A stretch of DNA of 64,000 nt from Acidimicrobiales bacterium (GTDB taxonomy: Bacteria > Actinomycetota > Acidimicrobiia > Acidimicrobiales > DATDAH01): positions 186,001 to 250,000 of the forward strand of contig JAEUJM010000032.1 in NCBI GenBank assembly GCA_016794585.1, read 5' to 3'. A model generated the notes under the pieces. The model worked only from the letters and a program-made list of their open reading frames with translations. It ran no database searches and was not told the DNA's origin. Positions within the stretch are counted from its first letter, which is position 1. Each line of letters starts with the position of its first letter. Made by a program: the position numbers and the translations under genes. Below, one piece after another: positions 34,001 to 43,119 of this stretch.

Positions 34001-37000
34001 GTCGGGCTCATCGAGGCCCACGGCACCGGCACGGTGGTCGGTGACCGCACCGAGCTGGCCACCCTGACCGAGTTCTTCGGCGAGGCCGACGCCCCTGCGG
34101 GCGCCACCAGCCTCGGCTCGGTGAAGAGCCAGATCGGCCACACCAAGTGCGCGGCCGGCGTGGCCGGGCTCATCAAGGCCACCGAGGCGGTCTACCGGCG
34201 CGTACGCCCGCCCACCCTCAACATCGAGCGGCCCACCGACTTCTACGACGCCGCCACCAGCCCGTTCCGCTTCGACGACGCCGCCCGCCCGTGGACCGAC
34301 GCCCAGCGGGTCGCCGGCGTCAGCGCCTTCGGCTTCGGCGGCACGAACTTCCACGCAGTGGTGTCGTCCTACGACGGAGCCCCGACGCCGGCCCACGGCC
34401 TCGACCGCTGGCCGTCCGAGCTGTTCGTGTTCCGCGGCGCCGATCAGGGGGCTGCGCTGGTGGCCATCGACGCCGTGGCGGCCAAGGTCCCGGCCGAGCG
34501 CCGCCCGGGCCTGCCCCTCCACCTGCGCGACCTCGCCGCCTTCGCCGCCGAGCGCGCCGCCGCCGCAGCACATGCCGGCGACCCCGTCCAGGTGGCGGTG
34601 GTGGCCGACGACGTCGACGATCTCCTCGCCAAGCTCGAGGTGGCCCGAACGTTCACCGCCGACAAGGCCGGCGTGGTCGTCCCCGACGCCTCGCTCCAGG
34701 AACCGGCCGGCGACGAGACCAGCACCGGGAAGCTCGCCTTCCTGTTCCCCGGTCAGGGCAGCCAACGCCCCGGGATGCTGCGCGAGCTGTTCGTGGCTTT
34801 CCCCCGCCTCCAGCGCCACCTCCGTGCGCCCTACACGGACGTGATGTTCCCGCCCGCAGCCCACTCCAAGGACGAGGTGAAGGCCCAGAAGGAGGCCATC
34901 ACCGACACCCGGGTCGCGCAGCCCACCCTCGGCATCGCCGGCCTCGCCATGTACGACCTGCTCACCACCCTGGGCGTGCGTCCCGACCTCGCCGGCGGCC
35001 ACAGCTACGGCGAGCTCGTCGCCCTCGCCGCCGCCGGCGCCCTGGCCGAGGACGACCTCGTCCCCCTCAGCGAGACCCGCGCCCGCGCCATCCTCGGCGC
35101 CGCCGGCGACGACCCCGGCGCCATGGCCGCGGTCGCGGGCAAGGGCGACGACGTCCGCGCCGTGCTCGCCTCCCTCCCCGCCGAGCACCCGGTGGTGCTC
35201 GCCAACGACAACGCCCCCGGCCAGGCCGTCATCTCCGGGCCGACCGCGTCGGTCGACGTGGCGGTCGCCGCTCTCGCCGAGGCGGGCCTCAAGTCGAAGC
35301 GCCTCCCGGTGGCCTGTGCCTTCCACTGCCCCGTCGTGGCCGACGCCCGCATCGCCCTGGGCGAGGCCGTGGCCGAGGCCACCGTCGCCGCCCCCGCCTT
35401 CCCGGTCTGGTCGAACACCACGGCCGAGCCGTACCCGGCTGGCGTCGACGACGTGCGCTCGTTGCTGTCGAACCAGGTGGCCGAGCCCGTCCGCTGGGTG
35501 GACGAGATCGAGTCGATGTACGCGGCCGGCGCCCGGGTCTTCGTCGAGTCGGGCCCGGGGCGGGTGCTCACCCAGCTGGTGGGCAAGATCCTCGGCGACC
35601 GCCCCCACCTCGCCGTCGCCTGCGACGCCTCCGGTGAGGACGGCCTGCGCCGCTTCCTGGTCGCCCTCGCGCAACTCGCCGCCAACGGTGTCGACGTCGA
35701 CGTGGCTCCGCTCTTCGATGGCCGCGACGCCCACGCCGAGCGGCTCACGGCCGCGGCCAAGCCGGCGGGCTGGACCATCAACGGCCACCTCGTGCGGGGC
35801 GCGGACGGTCGGCCCGTCGCCGGCAGCCTCCAGCCCGTCGACACGGCTCCCGAGGTGGTGCTCGCCGCCGGCGGGTTCGGTGCGGGCGGCGCGGCAGGAG
35901 AGCGCGACGCCGCCGTGCTCGAGTACCTGCGGGGCGCCCGCGAGCTGATGGCCGCCGAGCGCGAGGTCATGCTGCGCTACCTCGGCGGCACGGTCGAGGC
36001 CGCCGCTCCCCTCGGCACCGTCCCGCTGGCACCGCTCACCACCGCCGCTCCCGCGGCGATCGAGGCCTCCGCCACCGATGCGGGCCCCGGTTCCCCATCC
36101 GGCCCGCGAGCGGTGCTCACCCCCGACGAGGTGATGGCCGCCGTCCTCGCCATCGTCAGCGAGCGCACCGGTTACCCCCTCGACATGCTCGACCCCGACC
36201 TCGACCTCGAGGCCGACCTCAGCATCGACTCCATCAAGCGCATCGAGATCGTGGGCGAGCTGGCCGACCGGGTGGGCCTGCCCGGCGCCGACGAGGGCTC
36301 GATCGACGAGTCCGTGGTCGAGGAGCTGGCCCAGCTGAAGACACTGCGGGGCATCGTCGACTGGATCGGCGCCCTGGGCGATCGCGAGGGCGCGGGCGAC
36401 GACGCCGCGGCGGCCGTCGCCGACGCTGCGGGCAGCGACGCCGGGGAGCCGGGCGTCGTGGTGCCCGCCGCCACCCTGCGCTACGTCGTCGAGCTGGCCG
36501 AGGTCGGGCCCGCCGACGACCCGCCCGGCCCCGGCAGCGGTGCGTTCGCCGGCCAGACCTTCGCCGTCGTCGACGACGGCCAGGGCGTGGCCCTGCACCT
36601 GTCCGCCCTCCTCGAGGAGCGGGGCGCCACCGTCCGCCTCCTCGCGGCCGACGACGCCGCGGCCCTGTCCGGTGGCGCCGCCGAGGTGCTCGACGGGCTC
36701 GTCCACCTGGCCTTCCTGGCCCACGGCACCGAGTTGCCCCTCGCCACCCTGTTCGCCCAGCTCAAGGGGCCCGTTCTGGGCGGCCTACGCCACCTCGTGG
36801 TGGCCACCGGGCTCGGCGGCGGCTTCGGCCGCGGCCCCGCCCGCAGCGCCGGCGACCTGCTCCCGGCCAGCAGCGGCGCCCACGGCCTCGCCCGCACGGT
36901 GGCCCGTGAGTTCCCCGACTGCCGGGTCCTGGCCATCGACCTCGACCCCAAGGACGACCCCAGCCACCTCGCCGAGCACCTCCTCGCCGAGCTCTGCGCC

Positions 37001-37945
37001 GGCGACGGCCTCGTCGACGTGGGCCGCACCAACGGCACCCGCCAGACCCTGCGGGTGCTGCCGGCCGAGCTCGACGAGGACGCGGTCGCCGCCGCCCCGC
37101 CGATCGTCGGTGCCGACTCGGTGGTGCTGCTCACCGGTGGCGCCCGCGGCATCACCGCCCGGGTCGCGGTGGCACTGGCCCGCGAAGGCTGCGGCCACCT
37201 GGTGCTGGTCGGACGCTCCGCCCTGCCCGAGGGCGACGAGGACCCCGCCACCGCCGGCGCCGCCGATGCCGTCGAGCTGCGCAAGGCCCTCATCGGCGAG
37301 GGCCTGAAGGACCCGGCCGCCATCGAGGCCGCCTGCGGTCGCATCCTGGCCGAGCGCGAGGTGCGCGCCACCCTGCGCACGATCGCCGACCTCGGCGCCG
37401 AGGCCACCTACCACCAGGCCGACGTCCGCGACGCCGCCGCCCTCGAGGCCATCGTGGCCGGCACCTACGAGCGCTGCGGCCGCCTCGACGGCGTGGTGCA
37501 CGGCGCCGGCATCCTCGAGGACCGCTTCCTGCGCGACAAGACCGCCGAGTCCTTCGAGCGGGTGTTCGGCACCAAGGTCGACGGTGCCCGCACCCTCGCC
37601 CGGGTGGTCCGGCCCGACGTCGGCTTCCTCGTGCTCTTCGGCAGCATCGCCGGCGTGTTCGGGAACCGGGGTCAGGTGGACTACGCGGCGGCCAACGACG
37701 CCCTCGACACGCTCGCTCGTCGTGCCGCCGAGCACCTCACCGGCCGGGTGGTGAGCGTCGACTGGGGCCCCTGGGCGGGCACCGGCATGGTCTCGGCCGA
37801 GCTCGAGCGCGAGTACGGCCGCCGCGGCATCGGCCTCATCGATCCCGACGACGGCGTGGCCTGCCTGCTGCACGAGCTGCGCTCGGGTCGCGCCGACGCG
37901 CAGGTCGTGCTGATGCGGGCCCGCCCCGACGACCTGGATGGCTGA
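31073..37945 (+). CDS. Multidomain PUFA/enediyne-like synthase: ER(TIM barrels)-KS-AT-ACP-KR
   Basis: The iterative type I synthase has about 2290 residues. Residues 1-640 hold two NMO/PfaD-like TIM-barrel regions (AKGAESGGRIG near 125; TRYPIAQGPMTRVSDRAAF and EGRECGGHVGP in the second), probably an enoyl reductase. KS spans about 656-1110 with catalytic Cys 848 (DAACAS), His 983 (HGTGT) and GHTKCAAG. AT spans about 1220-1530 with GQGSQRPG and GHSYGE. A single ACP carries LSIDSIKRIEI with Ser about 1720, the PfaA-type motif. KR is at 2010-2270 with TGGARGITARVA and YAAANDALD. GTG 31073 follows AGGGGG. Fusion of ER to the N-terminus of a PfaA-like chain is unusual. The partner synthase, 83 bp downstream, supplies DH and PPTase. 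Confidence 0.9.
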   Translation: MDRYERDLIVGVSPFERPDPALVVGLVRAGALGVLDLGRDPVVAGKALNEVTRWTDESFGVRVPEAADHETATLPDQVDTVVLADADAVAVWATPGRRVLVEVRSPEEADAALAAGADGLIAKGAESGGRIGDLTAYVLLQTLVARTDRPVWCQGGIGRHTAAAAIAGGAAGVVLDAQLALVRESTLPAAVRQAVGAMDGSETVVLGEHRVFTRPDLPVASADPDSPAADVVAALGADDLRAQYLPVGQDGAFAKGLAERFGTAGGVAQGLRLAIDEHLDAATAAPSLAEHSTLATTLGTRYPIAQGPMTRVSDRAAFAAAVADGGGLPFLALALMSGDEVRALLEETAPLLGDRPWGVGILGFVPPEVREAQLEVVHDVRPPVALIAGGRPSQAAPLEAAGISTFLHVPSPGLLDLFLREGARKFIFEGRECGGHVGPRSSFALWDAQIEHLLAFGHTDEVSVLFAGGVHDARSAAMVGALAAPLAEAGAGVGVLMGTSYLFTEEAVAGGAILPGFQQAAVDCERTVLLETSPGHATRCVESDYVRAFEAEKRRLLGEGVSVQDAWAELEQLNLGRLRIATKGVAREGGQIVEVDEEGQRREGMFMIGQAATLRHEVTTVAALHDEVSAGSTKYLADLGAERAAASGEGEAGADLSLDIAIIGMAAAFAGAADTAHYWSNVVGGVNAITEVPAARWDADRYYDPDAFLNDAGRKTPSRWGGFLPEVPFDALAYGIPPTSLASIEPGQLLSLEMAARALADAGYATREFDRARTSVVFGAEGGTDLATAYGFRALFQTYVGDLPEALDDYLPAYTEDSFPGLLTNVISGRIANRLDLGGSNYTVDAACASALAAIDVACKELVAGTSDMVLAGGADLHNGVNDYLLFSSVHALSPSGQCRTFDADADGITLGEGVGCLVLKRLADAERDGDRIYGVLRGMAASSDGRHLGLTAPRKEGQRLALDRAYDQAGVSPADVGLIEAHGTGTVVGDRTELATLTEFFGEADAPAGATSLGSVKSQIGHTKCAAGVAGLIKATEAVYRRVRPPTLNIERPTDFYDAATSPFRFDDAARPWTDAQRVAGVSAFGFGGTNFHAVVSSYDGAPTPAHGLDRWPSELFVFRGADQGAALVAIDAVAAKVPAERRPGLPLHLRDLAAFAAERAAAAAHAGDPVQVAVVADDVDDLLAKLEVARTFTADKAGVVVPDASLQEPAGDETSTGKLAFLFPGQGSQRPGMLRELFVAFPRLQRHLRAPYTDVMFPPAAHSKDEVKAQKEAITDTRVAQPTLGIAGLAMYDLLTTLGVRPDLAGGHSYGELVALAAAGALAEDDLVPLSETRARAILGAAGDDPGAMAAVAGKGDDVRAVLASLPAEHPVVLANDNAPGQAVISGPTASVDVAVAALAEAGLKSKRLPVACAFHCPVVADARIALGEAVAEATVAAPAFPVWSNTTAEPYPAGVDDVRSLLSNQVAEPVRWVDEIESMYAAGARVFVESGPGRVLTQLVGKILGDRPHLAVACDASGEDGLRRFLVALAQLAANGVDVDVAPLFDGRDAHAERLTAAAKPAGWTINGHLVRGADGRPVAGSLQPVDTAPEVVLAAGGFGAGGAAGERDAAVLEYLRGARELMAAEREVMLRYLGGTVEAAAPLGTVPLAPLTTAAPAAIEASATDAGPGSPSGPRAVLTPDEVMAAVLAIVSERTGYPLDMLDPDLDLEADLSIDSIKRIEIVGELADRVGLPGADEGSIDESVVEELAQLKTLRGIVDWIGALGDREGAGDDAAAAVADAAGSDAGEPGVVVPAATLRYVVELAEVGPADDPPGPGSGAFAGQTFAVVDDGQGVALHLSALLEERGATVRLLAADDAAALSGGAAEVLDGLVHLAFLAHGTELPLATLFAQLKGPVLGGLRHLVVATGLGGGFGRGPARSAGDLLPASSGAHGLARTVAREFPDCRVLAIDLDPKDDPSHLAEHLLAELCAGDGLVDVGRTNGTRQTLRVLPAELDEDAVAAAPPIVGADSVVLLTGGARGITARVAVALAREGCGHLVLVGRSALPEGDEDPATAGAADAVELRKALIGEGLKDPAAIEAACGRILAEREVRATLRTIADLGAEATYHQADVRDAAALEAIVAGTYERCGRLDGVVHGAGILEDRFLRDKTAESFERVFGTKVDGARTLARVVRPDVGFLVLFGSIAGVFGNRGQVDYAAANDALDTLARRAAEHLTGRVVSVDWGPWAGTGMVSAELEREYGRRGIGLIDPDDGVACLLHELRSGRADAQVVLMRARPDDLDG

Positions 37946-37966
37946 GCACCCCCGACTCCGTCGGTT

Positions 37967-38010
37967 CTGGCTCCCGATTCGATCGCCATGGCGGTCGAAT
38001 CGGGAGCCAG
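37967..38010. repeat. 44-bp near-perfect palindrome between the two megasynthase genes
   Basis: The arms CTGGCTCCCGATTCGA and their exact complement flank an inner CGCCATGGCG palindrome with a single T/G mismatch pair. It fills half of the 83-bp gap. It could attenuate transcription or mark a mobile palindromic element. It ends 18 bp before the ATG of the second synthase. Confidence 0.85.
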
Positions 38011-38028
38011 TTCGCGTGCGATCGGCTC

Positions 38029-41000
38029 ATGGCTGACGCCTCCCTCCCCGTGAACGAGCCCGTCGCCATCGTCGGGATGGGGGCGCTGTTCCCCGGCGCG
38101 CCCGACCTCGCCACCTACTGGGACAACATCGTCGGCGGCGTCGACGCCATCACCGCGGTGCCCGCCGAGCGGTGGGAGGCCTTCTTCTACGACCCGGCGG
38201 CCTACGCCATCAACCCGGCGCCGCCCGACCGCGTGTACTGCCACCGCGGCGGGTTCGTGGACGAGCTCGCCACCTTCGACGCCGCCGCCTACGGGATCAT
38301 GCCCGTCACCGTCGAGGCCGCCGAGCCCGACCAGCTGATCGCCCTGAAGGTGGCCGCGGCGGCCATCGCCGACGCCGGCGGCGAGGCCGCGCTCGGCGAC
38401 GCCCAGAAGGTCGGCGTCATCGTCGGTCGCGGTGGCTACTTCACGCCGGGCATGGCCCGCTTCGACCAGCGGGTCCGGGTGGCCCAGCAGCTCGTCGAGA
38501 GCCTGCGCGACCTCGTCCCGGGCATCCCCGAGGACCGTCTCGACGAGGTGAAGGCGGCCTTCCAGGCGCAGCTCGGCCCCTCCCGGCCCGAAGCCGCCAT
38601 CGACCTCGTCCCCAACCTCGCCGCGTCGCGCATCGCCAACCGTCTCGACCTCCAGGGGCCGGCCTACACGGTCGACGCCGCCTGCGCGAGCTCGCTCGTC
38701 GCGGTCGACCAGGCCGTGAACGAGCTGCGCTCGGGCCGCTGCGACGCGGTGGTCGCCGGCGGCGTGCACCACTGCCACGACGTCGCCTTCTGGACCGTCT
38801 TCTCGCAGCTCAAGGCGCTCAGCCCCAGCGAGGCCATCCGCCCCTTCGACCGGGGCGCCGACGGCCTGCTGATCGGCGAGGGCACCGGCATGGTGGTGCT
38901 CAAGCGCCTCGCCGATGCCGAGCGCGACGGCGACCGGGTCTACGCCGTCATCCGCGGCACCGGGGTGGCCAGCGACGGCAAGGCGTCCAGCGTGATGAAG
39001 CCACGCGTCGACGGGCAGGTGCTGGCCCTCGAGCGGGCGTGGGCGGCGGCCGGCGTCGACCCCGCCTCGGTCGGGCTGATCGAGGCCCACGGCACCGCCA
39101 CGCCCGTCGGCGACCAGGCCGAGCTCGACACGCTGGCGCAGTTCTTCGGTGCCGCCGACGGTGCCGGACCCGCCGGCGGGCGGTCGGTGCTCGGCTCGGT
39201 GAAGTCGATGATCGGCCACACCATGCCCGCGGCCGGCGCCGCCGCCCTCATCAAGGCCGCCCTCGCGCTGCACCACGGCGTGCTGCCCCCGACGCTGCAC
39301 GTCGACGAGCCCCACGAGCGTCTCGCCGACACCCGCTTCCGGACCCTCGGCGAGGCCGAGTCGTGGGCCGCGCCACCCGAGCGCCGCGTGGCGGGGGTGA
39401 ACGCCTTCGGCTTCGGCGGCATCAACGCCCACGTCGTCCTCGAAGCGGCGCCGGCCTCGACCCACGCCCGCCCACCCGTCCCGTTCCGCCAGCACCAGCC
39501 TGTTCTGGAGAACAGGCTCGTGCTGGCAGAACGGGGGGATCGGGTGGGCACAGGGGAGCGGGTGGTGCTGCTGGCGGGCGCCTCCGCCGACGACCTGCTG
39601 GCCCAGCTCGACGACCCCGCCATCCTCACCACGAGGAACGACACGGGGGCCGCACCCGAGGGTCCGTGGCGCCTCGCGATGGTCGCCCCCGACGCCCGCC
39701 GCCTCGAGCTGGCCCGCAAGGTGGTGGCCCGGGGCACGCCGTGGCACGGGCGCAACGACGTCTGGTTCTCCAACGCCGGCCTCGTCACCAACGGCGGCAA
39801 GGTGGCGTTCGTCTTCCCCGGCGTCGAGCCCGAGTTCGACCCTCACGTGGACGACGTGGCCGCCCACTTCGGCCTGCCCCTCGGGGTGCTGGCCGGCGCC
39901 GACGGCGACGCCGACGATGGCGGGCGCCACCTCGGCGAGCACGGCGCCGGCATCATCGCCCTCGGGCGCCTGCTCGATGCGGCGCTCGCTGAGCTCGGGG
40001 TGCGCCCCGACCTCGTGGCGGGGCACTCCATCGGCGAGTGGAACGCGATGATCGCCTCGCACCTCATCCCCGACGCCGACATCGACGAGTTCATCCACTC
40101 CATCGACACCGACGACGTCGACGTGCCCGGCGTGGTCTTCGCCGCCCTCGGGTGCGGAGCCGACGCCGCCGAGGCCGCGGTGGGGGACCTCCCCGACGTG
40201 GTGGTGTCGCACGACAACTGCCCCCACCAGTCGATCGTCTGCGGCGCCGAACCGAGCGTGGCCGAGGTGGTCGAGAAGCTGCGCGCCGACCGTGTGCTGG
40301 CCCAGGTGCTGCCTTTCCGGTCGGGCTTCCACTCGCCGATGCTGGCCCCCTTCGTCGAGCCCGTCCGCGAGGCAACGGCCAGGGTGCCGCTCCAGGCGCC
40401 GGCGGTGCCGGTGTGGTCGGCCACGACGGTGGCGCCCTACCCGGACGACCCGGACCAGGTCCGCGACCTCGTCATCCGCCACCTGCTCGAGCCGGTCCGC
40501 TTCCGTGAGCTCGCCCTGCGCCTGCACGACGAGGGCGTGCGGGTCTTCGTGCAGGTGGGGGTGGGCAGCCTGACCAACTTCCTGGACGACACCCTGAAGG
40601 GCCGCGATCACCTGGCCGTGGTGGCCGCCGGTCCCCGCCACGCCGGCCTCGACCAGCTGCGCCGGGTGGCGGCCGCGCTGTGGACCGAGGGCGCCAGCCC
40701 CCGCTTCGACCGGCTCCCCTCGACTGCCGCCACCGAGGTGGAGGCGAGCGCATCCGGAATCCGGACGCTGTCGCCTCCACCTGAGGTCGGAGTAGGCGCC
40801 GGCGCCGGCGCCGGCGTCCCCCTCGCCCTCGGAGCGCCCCTCGTCCACCTCGACCCGGCCACCGCCCCCCGGCTCGATCTCGCGAGCGGTGGCGCCGGCG
40901 TGGATGCCGCCGACCTCGCCGCCCTGGTGGGAGACGACGCCGACCTGGCCAGCCACCCCGTCTTCGCCGAGTTCGGCGCCGCCCTCGCCGAGGTGGGCCC

Positions 41001-42753
41001 CGCCGCCGCCGACGTGGTCGCCGCGTGGCGCGACGCCGGTCCGGTGGGCCCGGGCGCCGGGCCCTCCGTCGGGCCGGTCGATCTCGGGGGTCCCGGCGGG
41101 ACGAACGGCGCGCCCGGCCGAGGCGGCCCTGCCGTCGCCCCCGACGCACCGGCTCACGAGCCCGCCTCGCTCACCGAGGTCCGCACGCTGTCGATGGAGG
41201 CCATGCCCTTCCTCATCGACCACCGCTTCTACCGCCAGCGCGACGGGTGGGACGACGTCAGCGACCTGTTCCCCGTCGTGCCCATGACCTGCACCCTCCA
41301 GCTGTTCCAGGAGGTGGCCTCCCGCCTGATGCCGGGCAAGGTCCCCATCGGGCTCGAGAGCATCCGCGCCCTGCGCTGGCTGGCGGTCGAGCCGCCCATC
41401 GACGTCACCATCAACGCCACGGTCACCGGCCCCGACCGGGTGCGGGTCAGCGTCGAGGGCTTCAGCCGGGGCACGGTGGTCTTCGCCGACGACTACCCCG
41501 AGCCGCCGGCGCCCGATGGCGCGCCCCTCGACGGCGCCAGCCGCTGGGGCCCCACGGCGTGGGACCTCTACCACGACCGCTGGGCCTTCCACGGCCCGCA
41601 GTACCAGGGTGTCACCGACATCGGCCCCCTCGGCCCGACCGGGGTCGAGGGGACGATCGAGGCCCTCGCCGCCCCGGGTGCGCTGCTCGACGGCGCCGGC
41701 CAGCTCGTGGGCCACTGGGTGGCCATGCACACCGAGGTCGACCGCCTCGCCCTGCCCTCGATGATCGAGCGCATCCGCTTCTACGGCCCCCACCCCCCGC
41801 CGGGCGACCGCTTCACCTGCACGGTGCGCATCGGCGAGCTGACCGACGCCTTCGTGCGCGCCGACCTCGAGCTGGTCAGCGCCCGCGACGCCGACGCCGG
41901 CCGCCTGTGGTGTCGCATCGACGGCTGGCAGGACACCCGCTTCGACACCGACGAGGTCGTCTTCCCCGTGCTGCGCGACCCGGACCAGCTGACCGTGGCC
42001 GAGGCCCGCCCCGCCGGCTGGGCCCTCGCCACCGAGCACTGGGCCAACTCCGCCAGCCGCGAGCTGATGATGCGCCGCTTCCTGAACCACCACGAGCGGG
42101 CCACCTACGAAGGCCTCAACCCGAAGGCGCAGCGCCAGTGGCTGCTCGGGCGCATCGCGGTGAAGGACGCGGTGCGCCAGTGGCTGTGGGCGCGCGGCGC
42201 CGGCCCGCTCTTCCCCGCCGAGATCACCGTGGCCAACCAAGACGACGGCCGCCCGTACGTGGTGGCCGAGCCGCCGGGTGCGACGGTGGGGGCCGACGGG
42301 GTCACCGTCGACGACCTGCAGGTCTCATTGGCGCACACCGAGTGGGCCGCGGCCGCCGTGGTCGCGGGGCCGGGAGAGCCGGCCCCGGGCATCGACATCG
42401 AGGCCGAGGCGCCCCGCCACGAGCGCTTCGCCGCCCTCACCCTGGCCGCTGAGGAGGCCGCCCTCGTGCCGGACACCGTCGGCGCCGAGCGCGACCTCGC
42501 CCTCACCCGGCTGTGGACGGTCAAGGAGGCCGCGGGCAAGGCCGCCGGCGTGGGCCTCGAAGGCCGCCCGAAGGCGCTCGTGGTCGACCGGCTCGACGGC
42601 GACACTGCCCGCATCGGCGACCGCACCGTCGCCACCGAGGTGGCGAGCGTGGGTGAAGGTGACACCGCGCGCCGCTACGTGGTGTCGTGGACGACCCCCC
42701 AGAACGACCCGAACGACCGGGACGACCGAGCACGAGGTGACAGCGGTGAGTGA
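38029..42753 (+). CDS. Second megasynthase: KS-AT-DH-PPTase
   Basis: The protein has about 1574 residues. KS spans 1-470 with Cys 219 (DAACASS), HGTATPVGD and GHTMPAAG. AT spans about 585-880 with Ser 667 in GHSIGEWNAM, but the upstream GQGSQ box is degenerate (FVFPGVEPEF). A double-hotdog dehydratase of the PUFA/enediyne PS-DH type occupies about 1055-1330, with His 1065 in IDHRFYRQ and FHGPQYQGV. The C-terminal 200 residues are a 4-prime-phosphopantetheinyl transferase with GIDIEAEAPRHERF and WTVKEAAGKAAGVGL. DH followed by PPTase is the end arrangement of enediyne PksE. It lacks ACP and KR, which the first synthase provides. Two palindromes lie in-frame in its interdomain linkers. Confidence 0.9.
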   Translation: MADASLPVNEPVAIVGMGALFPGAPDLATYWDNIVGGVDAITAVPAERWEAFFYDPAAYAINPAPPDRVYCHRGGFVDELATFDAAAYGIMPVTVEAAEPDQLIALKVAAAAIADAGGEAALGDAQKVGVIVGRGGYFTPGMARFDQRVRVAQQLVESLRDLVPGIPEDRLDEVKAAFQAQLGPSRPEAAIDLVPNLAASRIANRLDLQGPAYTVDAACASSLVAVDQAVNELRSGRCDAVVAGGVHHCHDVAFWTVFSQLKALSPSEAIRPFDRGADGLLIGEGTGMVVLKRLADAERDGDRVYAVIRGTGVASDGKASSVMKPRVDGQVLALERAWAAAGVDPASVGLIEAHGTATPVGDQAELDTLAQFFGAADGAGPAGGRSVLGSVKSMIGHTMPAAGAAALIKAALALHHGVLPPTLHVDEPHERLADTRFRTLGEAESWAAPPERRVAGVNAFGFGGINAHVVLEAAPASTHARPPVPFRQHQPVLENRLVLAERGDRVGTGERVVLLAGASADDLLAQLDDPAILTTRNDTGAAPEGPWRLAMVAPDARRLELARKVVARGTPWHGRNDVWFSNAGLVTNGGKVAFVFPGVEPEFDPHVDDVAAHFGLPLGVLAGADGDADDGGRHLGEHGAGIIALGRLLDAALAELGVRPDLVAGHSIGEWNAMIASHLIPDADIDEFIHSIDTDDVDVPGVVFAALGCGADAAEAAVGDLPDVVVSHDNCPHQSIVCGAEPSVAEVVEKLRADRVLAQVLPFRSGFHSPMLAPFVEPVREATARVPLQAPAVPVWSATTVAPYPDDPDQVRDLVIRHLLEPVRFRELALRLHDEGVRVFVQVGVGSLTNFLDDTLKGRDHLAVVAAGPRHAGLDQLRRVAAALWTEGASPRFDRLPSTAATEVEASASGIRTLSPPPEVGVGAGAGAGVPLALGAPLVHLDPATAPRLDLASGGAGVDAADLAALVGDDADLASHPVFAEFGAALAEVGPAAADVVAAWRDAGPVGPGAGPSVGPVDLGGPGGTNGAPGRGGPAVAPDAPAHEPASLTEVRTLSMEAMPFLIDHRFYRQRDGWDDVSDLFPVVPMTCTLQLFQEVASRLMPGKVPIGLESIRALRWLAVEPPIDVTINATVTGPDRVRVSVEGFSRGTVVFADDYPEPPAPDGAPLDGASRWGPTAWDLYHDRWAFHGPQYQGVTDIGPLGPTGVEGTIEALAAPGALLDGAGQLVGHWVAMHTEVDRLALPSMIERIRFYGPHPPPGDRFTCTVRIGELTDAFVRADLELVSARDADAGRLWCRIDGWQDTRFDTDEVVFPVLRDPDQLTVAEARPAGWALATEHWANSASRELMMRRFLNHHERATYEGLNPKAQRQWLLGRIAVKDAVRQWLWARGAGPLFPAEITVANQDDGRPYVVAEPPGATVGADGVTVDDLQVSLAHTEWAAAAVVAGPGEPAPGIDIEAEAPRHERFAALTLAAEEAALVPDTVGAERDLALTRLWTVKEAAGKAAGVGLEGRPKALVVDRLDGDTARIGDRTVATEVASVGEGDTARRYVVSWTTPQNDPNDRDDRARGDSGE
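39480..39535. repeat. Imperfect 56-bp palindrome inside the KS-AT linker
   Basis: Pairing runs outward from AGCCTGTTCT-GG-AGAACAGGCT through GCCAGCAC and GTTC, with 25 of 27 positions paired. It translates in frame as RQHQPVLENRLVLAER (residues about 484-502), between KS and AT, where family conservation is low. Confidence 0.8.
40736..40782. repeat. 47-bp palindrome inside the AT-DH linker
   Basis: AGGTGGAGGCGA and TCGCCTCCACCT are exact complements. An inner ATCCGGAATCCGG-type core gives 20 of 23 pairs overall. It is read in frame as part of the linker between AT and DH (residues about 903-918). Confidence 0.72.
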
Positions 42754-43117
42754 GGCAGCGGAGCGGAGCGGAGCTGCGGGTGACGACGAGCTCGGATCCC
42801 GGAGGGGTGGCGCCGAAGGCGACACGAAGCAGCATGTTCTCGTGGCGGTGACGGAGATGCTCACCGAGGTGATCGGCGAGGACGAGCTCCTGATGGTCGA
42901 CGAGGTCACCATGGACACCTCGTTCAACGACGACCTCGAGCTGGAGAGCATCGAGTTCGTCGCCCTCGCCGAGGAGCTCACCGAGCGCTACGGCGAGCAG
43001 GTCGACTTCGTCAGCTGGATCGCCGACCTCGAGCTCGACGCCCTCGTCACCATGACCGTCGGCCAGCTGGTCGAGTTCGTGGCCGGCTGCCTCGACACGC
43101 CCGGGGACGCAGGCTGA
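42746..43117 (+). CDS. Free-standing acyl carrier protein
   Basis: The 123-residue protein has a disordered N-terminal 30 residues and an ACP fold: VAVTEMLTEVIGEDELLMVDEVTMDTSFNDDLELESIEFVALAEELTERYG in family order. The phosphopantetheine Ser lies in ELESIEFV. The start GTG 42746 overlaps the end of the second synthase, so translation is coupled and the PPTase domain of that protein is its obvious modifier. It may serve as an extra acyl carrier, for loading or for transferring the finished chain to the hydrolases or glycosyltransferase encoded downstream. Confidence 0.87.
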   Translation: MSEAAERSGAAGDDELGSRRGGAEGDTKQHVLVAVTEMLTEVIGEDELLMVDEVTMDTSFNDDLELESIEFVALAEELTERYGEQVDFVSWIADLELDALVTMTVGQLVEFVAGCLDTPGDAG

Positions 43118-43119
43118 AC

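Noticed and set aside
32081-42240. Long minus-strand open frames opposite both megasynthases
   Set aside because: The plus-strand frames carry complete catalytic domains. The antisense products are low-complexity and have no motifs.
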